A stretch of DNA of 64,000 nucleotides, taken from contig NC_003284.9 in the NCBI RefSeq assembly GCF_000002985.6, positions 3,348,001-3,412,000 on the forward strand, in the 5' to 3' direction. The translations under genes were made by a program, and so were the position numbers. The DNA is from Caenorhabditis elegans (lineage: Eukaryota; Nematoda; Chromadorea; Rhabditida; Rhabditidae). The notes beneath the pieces are model-generated. The model saw only the letters and a program-made list of their open reading frames with translations, had not been told where the DNA came from and did no database searches. The first letter of the stretch is position 1; each line of letters opens with the position of its first letter. Below are positions 45,864-58,400 of this stretch, in pieces.

Positions 45864-48800
45864 ATGTTCACACTTCTCACTCGAGGGATCCCGTCTCTAA
45901 AAACTCGTGGTTACTTCAAAGCTAGATATCAAACCGGGTCAGATGTCTATGAATCACTGGTAAGTTTTGAATCCCCCATATTTAATGGTCAATATGAAAA
46001 CACGGATAGTAAAACTTGAGGGCATGTACGTAGTTCGTCATGAATTTTTATTATTTTTTTGTCGGTGGTGTAATCATTGACACTGTCGCTAGTCAAAGAC
46101 GATTTCTAGACTTCCGACAAATGATGAAAAGAAAACGACGCGGCGGGCGGGGAGGTTATGATATATATATATATAAACCATGCAGATGGATGGAACATCC
46201 TGCAAAGCGTTTCTCGCTTCCTATTCTTATTCATTTACCGTGTCACACATTTCGACCAGGGAATCGATGAAAAAACTTTTTTTGATTCACCGTGTTCTTA
46301 AATTATCTCAATTACTGGATAAATTTGATCCAATCGGAGGAATTTTGCAACAAAGCCATGGCGTTTAAGGATGAGCCGTGTTGGAAGAATATTCATGTTT
46401 TTGTGATTTCTGGAAAGGTTACTTGTTTTTTGTTAAAGAAAAGTGGAAACTAAGAATAAAATAAAATCTATAAATGTTATCTTTATTTAAAAATTTATTT
46501 AAATTTTACTATTTCAGCTTGAGGACGCAAATCCTGAAGATGGAAACGCTAAACCTCCCGAAATTCACATACGAATGCCACGAATTGTGAATACTTGCCC
46601 ACCGGGATCACCATCGCTACGATTAGCACTTGTAGTTCTCAGTATTGGAGCTGCAAGCCACTTTTTGGTACATGTTTAGCAATATATAATTTCTACTAAA
46701 TTTTCAATTTCAGCTTTTCCTAGACAGTGTTGTGGACAACTTGTTACCAGCAGCAATGCCCTTTTTCCTTTCCGTCTATGAAAATAAGGAAAATGGTTAG
46801 TCATCTTTGTACACCAAATTAGTTCATACAATGATATCACCACCGCATGTTCACGTGAATTGTTTTCAGCCAATCATGCATGGGAGATGCTTGTTTCGTC
46901 AAGAATCTATGGCCTCGCCATCGGATGTTTCGTTGCTGTTCTTATGTCACATCGACACGGAAGAAAACTACCGGTAGTTGTTGGTAGGCAAACAAAGTTT
47001 TGGAGCAACGAAACACAGTACTAAATGTTGCAGGGACCATTCTTGATGTGATCGGAGTTGTCCTTACGCTTCTTATCACATCAGTTCCCCATGGGGTTAC
47101 TGTAGCGACTGTTGGTAGACTGATCAATGGAATAGGACAGGGTATGGTGCAAACTGCTGGATCAGTGATGTTGTCCGAGCTTCCGCCGCTGAAGACAAGA
47201 GGAACAGTGTTAGCTACACTGGTAAGAGATTTGGATTCTTGATGGTTTGATCTAGAGGGAAATAGATACAAAGAACTTTATATCCATAGTATGCAGTTTG
47301 AAAAAAAAAACAGAAAAGACAATCTAATTTGGGTGACAATAATAATTATTTTTTGTAGTTTTTGAAATATAATAGTATAGAAAGTTTGGTATCAGTATCG
47401 TTTCTGGAAATTATACCATGTTGCATTTTTGCATTTTCAGACAATGTGGGCATGTATGGGAGAACTCGGCGGAATGACAATTTCATTGGATGAATTTTTT
47501 GGAACACCAGAACTCTGGCAATGGGCGATGGGATTTCCTCTACTCCTCTTACTCCCGGCTCTCGTCGTCATCTGGCATGCGCCAGAATCTCCAAGATACC
47601 TTTTCATTGAGAATCGTGAAGACGAGGCTCGTAAAGCCATGTCGTACTATCAGGTGAGCAGTTTGCCAAGTTCTCATGATGAATAAACAATTTGCAGAGT
47701 CCAGCAGATTGTAAACAATCTATCGAGGAGATTTTGCTTGAAAAGCAATTTGTGAGTTTTGGGGAATTGTTTTAATGAATTGTTTGAACACACTCGGTTT
47801 GCAGACTATGGAAATGATCAAAGAAAAAGTCGATGAAAATGGAAATACTAGGAAAAAGGAACCAGCAGGGCTACTGAGCTCAATTTGTGAACGTTTGAAG
47901 GTCAGGCAAACAGTCTTGAGCATATTTTTAAAAGCTTAATTTTAGGATGGAAGGTTCACTCGTGCGCTTCTAATTGCTCTTTTTGTTCAGACATTTGTGC
48001 ATCTTGATGATTGGGTAAGATTACACAAAAACACAAATAGTATAACGTGGTTTTCCAATTAGTATTGCATACCAAATTCATTTTTGAACAAGTTTTAAAT
48101 ATGTGATTTCTTTTCACTTGGCCGGCGCTTAACCACGTTCAAAGGTGCACTATCGTCAGTAGAGATTTAGTGTAAATGCACGTATATTTGTTAAATATGA
48201 CCAAATATCATAGCAGAAATAGTCCAATTTTTTAGAAAGATTTTCTAAAATGTTCAGTAAACAATTCCAAAATTATGTCCAAAAAGTTGTTTGAAAAATT
48301 TTTCTATGATATTGCATTTGTAGGCTTAAAAAAACTAATCTTAAGCCTAAAATAACACACGAGTACTCTAATTTTAAAGTGTTATAGCTATTATAAAGAC
48401 TAAAAGAAAATATGTTAATATTCTAATATCGATTTTTCAGCTTTGGATATCATACTCGACACAAATTTTCGAAAATTTCGGCCTAACCTCTGGAAAAGCT
48501 CAAACTGCGTCACTGATCATGTCGCTTCCACAAGCCGTCATTAGTATTGCACTCCTTGGGTAAGATTTCATCGTGAACCGGTTTCTCATTTTTATACAAG
48601 AACTGAAAACTTTCAATACAATGAAAGAAACTTTGATCAGTTTATTTTTAATGTAAATTGATTTTGAAAACTTGTAAAATCTCTAGGCATATTTTTTTGA
48701 ACCAAAGATTTCTTGAGAACCAACTTTTATTTCACGACAATGGAAAATGTTTTCGTTCCAGATGCTTTGACAACTTTGATCGCCGAACTCTTCTCATTGT

Positions 48801-49468
48801 TCCGACAATTCTCAGCGTGATATTTGGTTTTTTGGCGATCGTCTTCTCCAGCCCAGGACTGTCGAATGTCATTCCCCTATTTGTTATCATTCCCATCTTA
48901 GCAACTTTCGATTTATCCGTCGCTGCGATCAGTGGCGAATCGGCTTACGCGATCGTACCCGAACTATTCCTCGCAAATGATAAAGTTTTGGGATCAGCTA
49001 TTGTGGGCATCGTTCAGGTTTGTTCATGATGTTTCGCTGTAACAATTTTTTAAGGTTATTCCAGAATGGATTTGGAGGGGTTTTGACAAACTGCCTACTA
49101 ACTGCTTTGAACACTCATGGAATATCAAATGTACTAATACCATTTGTAGCAATGAACACAGTTTATGTAGGTGTTACTTACAAATGGCTTCCCGAAACTG
49201 CAGGAAAAACTCCACAGGTAACAAATAATAATTAGAACATTTATATTTTAAATACCTATTTTAATTTCAGGAAATCAATCGTCACTTCTCACCAGAGTTT
49301 CCTGGAACAAATGTATTCTTATACTTAAAACACAAAGCCTCGAAAACGTTCGCATATCTCAGTGGAAAACCGGCGCTGATGAACTTTATCAGTTTTGTGG
49401 TGCAGTTGGCGTGCTGCATATTTCTTCTCGATTTTGGAGTGAACATTTACAAAAACATTGGAAAGTGA
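45864..49468 (+). CDS. Major facilitator superfamily transporter (sugar/organic-ion or SV2 type)
   Basis: Common exons: 46518-46667, 46714-46795, 46870-46983, 47034-47221, 47441-47653, 47698-47751, 47805-47900, 47946-48014, 48441-48559, 48762-49017, 49065-49217, 49271-49468. Two candidate first exons splice to them in phase 0: 45864-45959 (32 codons, starting MFTLLTRGIP, acceptor CTATCAG abutting the ATG, donor GTAAGT) and 46358-46417 (20 codons, starting MAFKDEPCWK). The shorter form is 583 aa with about 12 hydrophobic spans. Family motifs are RHGRKLP after span 2-3 (about 125), PESPR (247-251) before the central cytosolic loop, and PETAGKTPQE (510 on) after the last core spans. Such carriers move small organic solutes across membranes; the substrate cannot be read from sequence. 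The order of motifs resembles SLC22/SV2/SVOP proteins. Confidence 0.88.
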
Positions 49469-49597
49469 ACTGGGTCTCTCTTTTCAAAATTGATACCAGT
49501 TGGCAATCGTCGAAACAAGTTGGTCTCTCAAGAAAAATGGGTTCTTATGCATGTAGTTATAAATTAGGGGTCGCTTTGTTTGTAGATTGTCCATGAA

Positions 49598-49603
49598 ATA
49601 AAA
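49598..49603 (+). terminator. Polyadenylation signal of the MFS transporter
   Basis: AATAAA 130 bases past the transporter stop. The oppositely oriented signal of cht-1 lies 20 bases further on, so the two 3' ends nearly meet. Confidence 0.65.
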
Positions 49604-49622
49604 AAGTGTTTTGTTATATACG

Positions 49623-49628
49623 TTTATT
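49623..49628 (-). terminator. Polyadenylation signal of cht-1
   Basis: TTTATT on the plus strand reads AATAAA on the minus strand, about 170 bases past the cht-1 stop codon at 49799. Confidence 0.55.
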
Positions 49629-49798
49629 GATACAATAAATACGTTTTAAAGTTGAATATACATTAAATGAATAACATAAATTGTTTACTTTTTGAGTTGC
49701 TACAAGCAACAAATGACAGGTGGCCCGTGGGAATAACGAAGTTATAGGAAATAAGGAATGCAAGAATGAAATTAAACAGATGTTGGAAATTAATACAC

Positions 49799-52016
49799 TT
49801 ATTTTGCACATTTTGATGGATCTGGACGATCACACATCATTGTGTCAGCGTGGAAGCTCAAACCGTTGGGGCACTCAAAGTTGTATGAAATACCATTCAC
49901 ACAGCGGATAAACTTGAGGCAATCACTCGGAACTCCGAAGAATCCATCCTTGGTACACTTGAAAGCCGGTGTAGTGGTTGTTGGTGCTCTTGTAGTTGTG
50001 GTGACAGTTGGCGCAGATTTTGTTGTCGTAGTTGGAGCTCTAGTAGTGGTCACAGAACATCCAGAAGCAGTGGAAGTGGTACAGTATTTCAGGGAAGCAG
50101 AGTATTGAAGTCCTGATGGGCACGACATGCTGTATGATTTTGCTGAAATTGAAAATTGTTCATAAACATTCTAAATAATATAATTTTTAAAAACTTACAG
50201 CTCAGACAAAGAACGAAAAGTCCGCAGTTGTTGCTGTTTGGATAAAATCCATCCGATTTTCCAGAACAGACATTTGTATTGGAAGCTGTGGTTGTAGTAG
50301 CTGCACGTGTTGTAGTTGTGGTAGCGGCAGTAGTTGTGGTTACTGCTGAAGTCATTGGAGGGCGTCCAGTTGTGACCGTAGTTGCTACAGTGGTTGGAGC
50401 AGTTGTGACGCCACCTTTCTTTGGAATGATAACTCCTCCAAGCTCCTTAGCAATGACACTGATGAGTGGGTAAAGCTGACCATTAGAGTTGCTGCATCCA
50501 GCATTGAAATCGTCAAAATCAAGAGTCCATACAAAAGCTCCTCCGTAACCTTCTCTCTTAACGTATGCCATCTTGTTGGCAAACGACTCTTCATCATCGT
50601 ACGACCACCATTGATTTCCTTGTACGAGATATGGAACTTGAGACTGGCTATCCCAATATCTGGTGGCTCCATTGGCGAGCATCTCGCAGAACTCGAAGTA
50701 GGCTCCAACTCCGGCTTCTTGAACATATTGAGTGATCTTAGCTGGGGATCCGCTTGTTCCTGGATTAATTGCACTGGCATTGTTCAAAGTCCATCCTCGT
50801 CCATATGTTGGCATTCCGACGATGATCTTCTCTTTTGGCATACCCTTCTGGTTCCAGTATCTAGCAGATGAATCAACGTTCCATCCATTCCATTCAGCTG
50901 GGAGCTCGGTCGTAGCATAGAGTGGAGAGTTGAATCCAACAAGAGAAGCCCATGCTCCGAAGAAATCGTAACTCATGAGAAGAATAAAGTCAAAGTTCGG
51001 TGCCAAGTTTGGAATATCATACCCAGCATCGATTGTGGCTGGTCCTGCGGCGACAGCGGCGGTTACAAGAAGACGATCCTTTCCAGTGCTTCCGGCTTCC
51101 GACTCACAAGCAGCCTTCAACTCCTTCACGAGGGCAACGTAGTTAGCCATGTCAGTTGCTCCAGAAGGGTACTCCCAGTCGATATCAATACCATCGAATC
51201 CCCAAGTGCGAACGAAAGTGATAGCAGAGTCGATAAAAACTTTTCTAGACGCAGAACTGGCAGCCATTCCTTGGAAAAGTGCAGTTCCAAAACTCCATCC
51301 TCCGAACGAGAGAAGGGTCTTGAGTTGGGTGTCAGTGACTTTCAGCTTGTTAACTCTTCTGTACATTCCTTCTCCAGCCCAATCATTTGGCAAGTCTGCT
51401 GGATCATATGCTCGAACGGTGTAGTCAGCGTTCATCCATCCGAATGCAAAGAGAATATGCGTGCAGAGTCCTGGAGTGTAATCCTCTGGCACAAACTTGG
51501 CTCGTCCTTGTCTGAAAAAATAATTGAAAAAAAAACTAACTTGCAGACCAGAAAACCAGAACTTTTTCCCACTATTCATTCCTCACTGCATACTATCATC
51601 TTTCGATTATCGTCCCCCTATTCACAAATACGATTAAATTTCAAACCTGTATTGAGCCCAGTTGGTGAAGTAGCACGGTCTGATGTAGCTATTGGTTGGC
51701 TCGGATCTCGCCACTGATCGTGAAGTGATTTTGTTTCGTGCAGCGACAACATCCGCCGGATCTGAAGAGAACGTGTGAGAACAGCGGGGTTTTGTTTACG
51801 TGCTCTTGAACTATATTGGCAAACACTGAGTGACCATTTGAAAAGTCAATACTAGACTTTTTGTGTCAGTCTGTATCAGAAATTCAATGGTTTCAGCTGA
51901 ACAGTCATTAGAAAAAATTGCCGAGATAACTTACGGTTTCTAATTGTAGCACCCGTCCATGTGTATGCAATTGGCAATATGAAACTTGCCACGAGAAGGA
52001 ATTTGCCTAATAGCAT
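49799..52016 (-). CDS. cht-1: Chitinase CHT-1 (glycoside hydrolase family 18)
   Basis: Four exons: 51935-52016, 51647-51761, 50199-51511, 49799-50142. They join in frame to 617 aa, the length I remember for C. elegans CHT-1. The enzyme cleaves chitin outside cells, for cuticle, eggshell or pharyngeal chitin or against fungi. A signal peptide covers about 1-19. The GH18 domain spans about 58-415 and holds the SFGGW strand motif and the catalytic [10 protein letters not shown] (about 168-177), whose last E is the proton donor. A Thr/Ala-rich linker follows. Then come two peritrophin-A type chitin-binding domains, each with six cysteines (about 472-527 and 563-616), separated by a second Thr-rich linker. 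The boundary of exons 3 and 4 falls inside the first chitin-binding domain. Confidence 0.96.
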
Positions 52017-54010
52017 GCTGAAAAAATACAAAAATATATTTATTCAGAAATACGTTCACCAAATTTTCGAATGAGAAGAATGGGTGAAAGGGCTATTGCG
52101 GAAAAACAAGCAATTTAAAGGAACAAAAATGACCAAAATGTACATAGGTAGCCGGACTGGTGGCGGTTGTTTGAGCACCTCGGCTCACAATGCACTTCGT
52201 ACAGTGTGCTCATTTTCCAACGATTATCGCTCAAGGCGAAAAGAAATGAGGATGGGTGAGTGAGGGGGACTCCACTTTCCGCAAAAACCACCGCACAAAC
52301 AATAAAATTATGACGATTTGAGTCAATCCAAGTATCCAAGAAAAAAACAAATTTGAATAAAACACGTAGACAATAATCAGGCCTGTACCAGGCCAAAAGG
52401 TAGAATAATTGAGTTGGTCCGTCAGGCAGCCAACAAAAATGTCTGAATGATTGTGGCTACATAGAATGGTCTCTACATGGGAAGGTGGGCGGAGCACCTT
52501 ATCTAGGTCAATCTCGGCCCATTAATGCGGCCCAGACCCTTTATGACATCATGAACAATAGCCGAGCAGGATTTGATCTTTGCTCTCTAATAAGAAGGGT
52601 GTTAATGAATGAGCAGTCTACCAACATTGATTGAAGAGACAGTCGTAAAGATGGTAATCTTGTTGCTCAGTAAGATTGAAAGATCAGACTACAAAACAGT
52701 TGGGAAATACGGTCAGACGAGCACTTTAACATTGATTATTAATATTGCTTTCATGTTTAAATTTTTGAGAGAGAGCTTATATATTATTTCTAAAATAACA
52801 AAAGTTTATATTGTTTCACGTACAATGTCTGATAACAGATAAAGTGTTTTCAATACTTAAGAGCGTCCCATGACAAACACCCACACAAGTATGCCGGAAA
52901 GTTTAACCGTGTTTAAAACGGAAGTGACGACGAATAGAAAAATATTGTTTAAAGCATGTTAAAAGTGCATTGCTTACAGCACTGTTGTTTTTGGAGCTCT
53001 CGATCAACCGAATTTTTTCAAATCAAAATCATGCTTAATATGTACTAACAAAAAACGATCACCTAACATGCACATAAGTTTTAACAGTTTATAAAGGAAA
53101 ATGTTTTGGAATTAGAAACCTCGAAAAAAATTCGATTCTACGGGCACGAGAATATTGCTGGAATTATTCACTTTTTCGGAAACACAAATTTATGAATATC
53201 GCTAGTATACACCAATTTCGACAGTGACGCGGACAACTCGTTTTGAAAGCCCGCCAAAAAAAAAACGAATTTCTTTTATTTTCTATTCTAATTACCTATG
53301 CTTTAGATACACATATTTGAACATTAAAGCTGAAGCCTGATGCAATGCTTCAACTTCTCTGGCAATATTCAAAAACTTCTATGTAAGACTGAAAATTTAA
53401 AAAAAATCTTCAAAAAAAATTGAGTATTAAATTATGATATTTGGGCATGTGGAACTGTGATAATTAAACAAACTTCTTACTGACAAGAAGCCACCTTTGA
53501 ACAATTTCAGAATCAGAAAATACAATCTATTTATTAAAAACACTATTTTGTCTCACTTTTATACTGATTAGTCAGATTTCATTTTTCGTTACTTAAATGA
53601 TGATGACAAATAGAACAGGATTTTGAAATTTTATTAATAACGTGTTTGCTTATCAAATTAATTTCGTTGACTCATCACTATTGCTCAGAAGATATTCCAT
53701 CGGATCGTATTTAGCTATTTCGTGTTTCAGCTAATATCCACAAATCTTTTTGGCATCGAGAGTACGACTCATCCATTTTCGCATTTTAAAATGCTCCTTT
53801 TACTTTTCGCCCTCTGCGGTGGGTCTCGACGAACACAATTTTTCTCGTGGACGACTGAGTCATTTGCACATCCCACAATGGGTGTCCTTTCCTTTCCCTT
53901 CTTTCCTTAGTTTTTTGTACTAATTTTATGCGACCACAGCCAGATTTTTGAAAGAAGCGATCAATAATTTTTGTATTCTCATTTTTAATCATGCCGTAAA
54001 TTTTCAGAAA
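52017..54010. other. Region between cht-1 and the 65-aa gene
   Basis: Both flanking genes point away from here, so it should hold the promoters of cht-1 and of the small plus-strand gene. A GC-richer block at about 52440-52560 (GGGCGGAGCACCTTATC, CTCGGCCCATTAATGCGGCC) could be regulatory. No coding exons were recognised. Confidence 0.5.
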
Positions 54011-54610
54011 ATGGAATCGAAAACCAGTGCTGCAAAATCTACGGGAGCGATAGCCTCAGCACGAACCGAGGTAATAGCGCAGAATGTTACATGATTCAAC
54101 TTTTCCATGATTAAATATCGTAATTCTGAAATTTTTTGGCATCTGAGATAAATGCACAAGCTGTTTTATTGAGTGGGTCTCGCCACAATCCAAATTCTAC
54201 GGTTTTATTAGGATGTCAAAAAAAATTGTATTATTAATGTACAAACGAGAATCTCAACATTCGGATTAAAAACAACAGTTACATCTGAAAAATATCAATT
54301 TTTTCAGAATCTCAAAATCAACAAGACTTCCAGCATCGATACTACGGAAATGGTGACCGTCGAGGAAAAAGATGCATACGTAGGTTCTATTCAAAAATTA
54401 AAAACAGTGATACCTATGAAGATACTCCTTCAGATTTTTTTTGACGAATTGCCAATTGTTCATATGTGGGGAACTCAAAAATTCAAAAGCAAAAATATAA
54501 ATGTTTATTAAATTTTTTTTCCCAGTAAATCAGTAAACTTTCAGGATGTTATGGTTGAACTCGCGGCGGCCTTTGGAGAAGAAAATGGTTTTGTTGAGAA
54601 TTGCAAGTAA
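54011..54610 (+). CDS. 65-residue acidic protein, unknown function
   Basis: Three exons, 54011-54070, 54308-54379 and 54545-54610, all in phase 0, give 65 aa. The N-terminal third is small and polar (SKTSAAKSTGAIASART), the middle TTEMVTVEEKDAY, and the end is acidic (VELAAAFGEENGF). There is no signal peptide, membrane span or known domain. A TTTTCAG acceptor three bases before the ATG looks like a trans-splice site, and all four internal splice sites are good, which makes a real gene likely despite its size. It sits between cht-1 and vit-5 on the vit-5 strand, about 870 bases upstream of vit-5, too far for a typical operon. Confidence 0.65.
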
Positions 54611-55343
54611 ATTCAAATGAACCTCATTTAATACAATGTCAACGTGCCTGATATTTTAATATCCCGTTTTCCAATGATTTCTTTCACGACAATATTTATT
54701 TCAATTTTATAAAGCTGTCATGTGGTTATTTTTTCTTAATATAAACGCAAACATGAACGCCTTATTTCGTCCTGGCCATGTTTTGGAAAATTCAAAATTA
54801 GGTTAAAAAAACTTGTGGAAGTTGTCCTTTTTGTGAATGAAAACAATCACTTTTCAAATACATTTTTGTCAAAAGTTTCCTTAACATCAAAACTGCATCA
54901 AAGTTTGCACAATTTAAGAAGAATTGCAATGAGCCTAGTAAGTCATTTGATTAAAATGGTTGAAAAATTAGAAGGTAAGCATACAGGGAAAAAATTATAG
55001 GTGAAAGTTTTTAAAAGGTACTAAAATTGGGACATTTGCAAAACTGTCTACTGGGGACATATGTAACTTCAAATACTCTGGCTTTGTTTAGTTATCAAAG
55101 TCTTTATTTAGAGCCTTTGATACTATTTTTGAATTGAACTTTTTATTTCAACACAATCATTGGTTTCTCTCTACATAGTTATGTATCCTTAAACTACAGA
55201 AAAATTTTTAACTTCATTCAAGCAATCATTCAGAAAAACTTATAACGGTCACATATACGTCGACCACGATATGCACGTTGAATTAGAAGAGTGACAGCTG
55301 TACTCTGATCGCTACCTGAACGACATGCGCACTTCAGTTTCAA
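54611..55343. other. Between the 65-aa gene and the vit-5 promoter
   Basis: AT-rich sequence with one spurious frame at 54815-55000. No gene found. Distal vit-5 control sites may lie here. Confidence 0.45.
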
Positions 55344-55350
55344 CTGATAA
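55344..55350 (+). promoter_or_regulatory. vit GATA element (VPE2, CTGATAA)
   Basis: CTGATAA is the exact vitellogenin promoter element 2 of Caenorhabditis vit genes, a GATA site bound by the intestinal factor ELT-2. It lies 137 bases before the vit-5 ATG. Confidence 0.75.
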
Positions 55351-55366
55351 TGCGGTAAAAGTTCAG

Positions 55367-55373
55367 ATTGACA
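55367..55373 (-). promoter_or_regulatory. VPE1 element (TGTCAAT), inverted
   Basis: ATTGACA on the plus strand is TGTCAAT inverted, vitellogenin promoter element 1. It is paired with a direct copy 50 bases downstream. Confidence 0.65.
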
Positions 55374-55422
55374 TTGACTTTATCGAATAAATCTGTTAAG
55401 ATAGGATGATTTGAAGGAATAG

Positions 55423-55429
55423 TGTCAAT
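55423..55429 (+). promoter_or_regulatory. VPE1 element (TGTCAAT)
   Basis: An exact match to vitellogenin promoter element 1, about 12 bases upstream of the TATA box. VPE1 is required for high-level adult intestinal expression of vit genes. Confidence 0.75.
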
Positions 55430-55441
55430 TTCAGTTGCATC

Positions 55442-55447
55442 TATAAA
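55442..55447 (+). promoter_or_regulatory. vit-5 TATA box
   Basis: TATAAA within CTATAAAAAGGG, 39 bases before the ATG. This implies a very short 5' leader of roughly 10 bases, typical of worm vitellogenin genes, which are not trans-spliced. Confidence 0.8.
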
Positions 55448-55480
55448 AAGGGTAACGGAGAAGCCATAGTCACTCTCGCA

Positions 55481-58400
55481 ATGAAGTCGATAATCATTGC
55501 CTCTCTTGTCGCCTTGGCGATTGCCGCCTCACCGGCTCTTGACCGTACCTTCTCTCCAAAGAGCGAATACGTCTACAAATTTGACGGACTTCTTCTCTCT
55601 GGACTCCCAACCGCATCTTCCGATGCTTCCCAAACCCTGATTTCTTGCCGTACCCGTCTTCAAGCTGTTGATGATCGTTACATTCATCTTCAATTGACTG
55701 ATATTCAATACTCTGCTTCCCACATTCCACAATCTGAGCAATGGCCAAAGATCGAATCTTTGGAGCAACGTGAGCTTTCCGATGAGTTCAAGGAGCTTCT
55801 TGAGCTTCCATTCCGTGCTCAAATCAGAAATGGACTTATTTCTGAGATCCAATTCTCTTCCGAAGATGCCGAGTGGTCCAAGAACGCCAAAAGATCGATT
55901 CTCAATCTCTTCTCTCTCCGCAAGTCAGCTCCAGTTGATGAGATGAACCAAGATCAGAAAGATATGGAATCCGACAAGGATTCTCTTTTCTTCAATGTTC
56001 ATGAAAAGACCATGGAAGGAGACTGCGAAGTCGCTTACACCATTGTTCAAGAGGGAGAGAAGACCATCTACACCAAATCTGTCAACTTCGACAAATGCAT
56101 CACTCGCCCAGAGACTGCTTATGGTCTTCGTTTTGGATCTGAGTGCAAGGAATGCGAGAAGGAGGGGCAATTTGTTAAGCCACAAACTGTCTACACCTAC
56201 ACCTTCAAGAACGAGAAATTGCAAGAATCTGAGGTTCATTCCGTTTACACTTTGAATGTCAATGGACAAGAGGTCGTCAAGTCTGAGACTCGCGCCAAGG
56301 TCACTTTCGTCGAGGAGAGCAAGATCAACAGAGAGATCAAGAAGGTATTCTATTTGAAAATATATTTTACGGGCTTTTGATAGCTAACTCTAACAGCAGC
56401 ACACAAGTTTTCAGGTTTCTGGACCAAAGGAGGAGATCGTCTACTCCATGGAAAACGAGAAGCTTATTGAGCAATTCTACCAACAAGGAGACAAGGCTGA
56501 GGTCAACCCATTCAAGGCTATCGAGATGGAGCAGAAGGTTGAGCAACTTCAAGAAATCTTCCGCCAAATTCAAGAGCACGAGCAGAACACCCCAGAAACT
56601 GTCCACCTTATTGCCCGCGCCGTCCGCATGTTCCGCATGTGCACCATCGAAGAACTCAAGAAGGTTCACACCACCATCTACACTAAGGCCGAGAAGAAGG
56701 TAACCAATACACATTTCATAATCACTAATATCATGCTCTCTCTTAGGTTCAACTTGTCATTGAAACCACATTGGCTGTCGCTGGAACCAAGAACACCATT
56801 CAACACTTGATTCATCACTTCGAGAAGAAGAGCATCACACCATTGAGAGCTGCTGAGCTTCTTAAATCTGTTCAAGAAACTCTTTACCCAAGTGAGCACA
56901 TTGCTGATCTTCTTATCCAACTCGCCCAATCGCCACTCTCTGAGAAGTACGAACCACTCCGCCAATCTGCCTGGCTCGCCGCAGGATCTGTTGTTCGTGG
57001 ATTTGCTTCAAAGACCCAAGACCTTCCATTGATCCGCCCAGCATCTAGACAAACCAAGGAAAAGTACGTTCGCGTCTTCATGCAACACTTCCGTAACGCT
57101 GACTCCACATACGAGAAGGTTCTTGCTCTTAAGACCCTTGGAAACGCCGGAATCGACCTCTCCGTCTATGAGCTTGTCCAGATTATCCAAGATCCACGTC
57201 AACCACTTTCCATCCGCACTGAGGCTGTAGATGCTCTTCGTCTTCTCAAGGACGTTATGCCACGCAAGATCCAGAAGGTTCTCCTTCCAGTCTACAAGAA
57301 CCGCCAAAACAAGCCAGAGCTCCGTATGGCTGCTCTTTGGAGAATGATGCACACCATTCCAGAAGAACCAGTTCTTGCTCACATCGTTTCCCAAATGGAA
57401 AACGAATCCAACCAACACGTTGCTGCCTTCACCTACAACGTCCTCCGCCAATTCTACAAATCCACCAACCCATGCTACCAACAATTGGCTGTTCGTTGCT
57501 CTAAGATCCTTCTCTTCACCCGTTATCAACCACAAGAACAGATGCTCTCCACCTACTCCCAACTTCCACTTTTCAACTCTGAGTGGCTCTCCGGAGTTCA
57601 ATTCGACTTCGCCACCATTTTCGAGAAGAACGCTTTCTTGCCAAAGGAAGTTCAAGCATCATTCGAAACCGTCTTCGGAGGAAACTGGAACAAATACTTC
57701 GCTCAAGTTGGATTCTCTCAACAGAACTTTGAGCAAGTCATCCTCAAGACCCTCGAAAAACTTTCTCTTTACGGAAAGCAATCTGATGAACTCCGTTCCC
57801 GTCGTGTCCAATCTGGAATCCAAATGCTTCAAGAGATTGTCAAGAAGATGAACATCCGTCCACGTGTCCAACAAACCGATTCTCAAAATGCTCACGCTGT
57901 TTTCTACCTTCGCTACAAGGAGATGGACTACATCGTTCTTCCAATTGACATGGAAACTATTGACACTCTTGTTGAGAAGTATGTCAGAAACGGAGAGTTT
58001 GACATCAAATCCCTCCTCACTTTCTTGACCAACGACTCCAAGTTCGAGCTTCACCGTGCTCTCTTCTTCTACGAGGCTGAACGCAGAATTCCAACAACCA
58101 TTGGAATGCCACTCACCATTTCTGGAAAGATGCCAACTATCCTCTCTATCAACGGAAAGGTTTCAATTGAGCTCGAGAAGCTTGGAGCTCGTCTTGTTCT
58201 TGATATCGTTCCAACTGTTGCCACCACCCACGTCACTGAGATGCGCTTCTGGTATCCAGTCATTGAACAAGGAGTCAAGTCACTTCAATCTGCTCGTCTC
58301 CACACTCCATTGAGATTCGAATCAACTGTTGAATTGAAGAAGAACACTCTCGAAATCACTCACAAGTTTGTTGTCCCAGAGAACAAGAAGACCACTGTTT

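Noticed and set aside
45644-46019. Two overlapping plus frames of 93 and 118 codons as genes of their own
   Set aside because: Only the last part (45864-45959) has exon features, namely an acceptor before an ATG and a consensus donor, and fits as a transporter first exon.
51512-51579. N-terminal extension of the large cht-1 exon starting at 51579
   Set aside because: It reads intron sequence; the acceptor at 51512 and in-phase upstream exons give a proper signal peptide and the known length.
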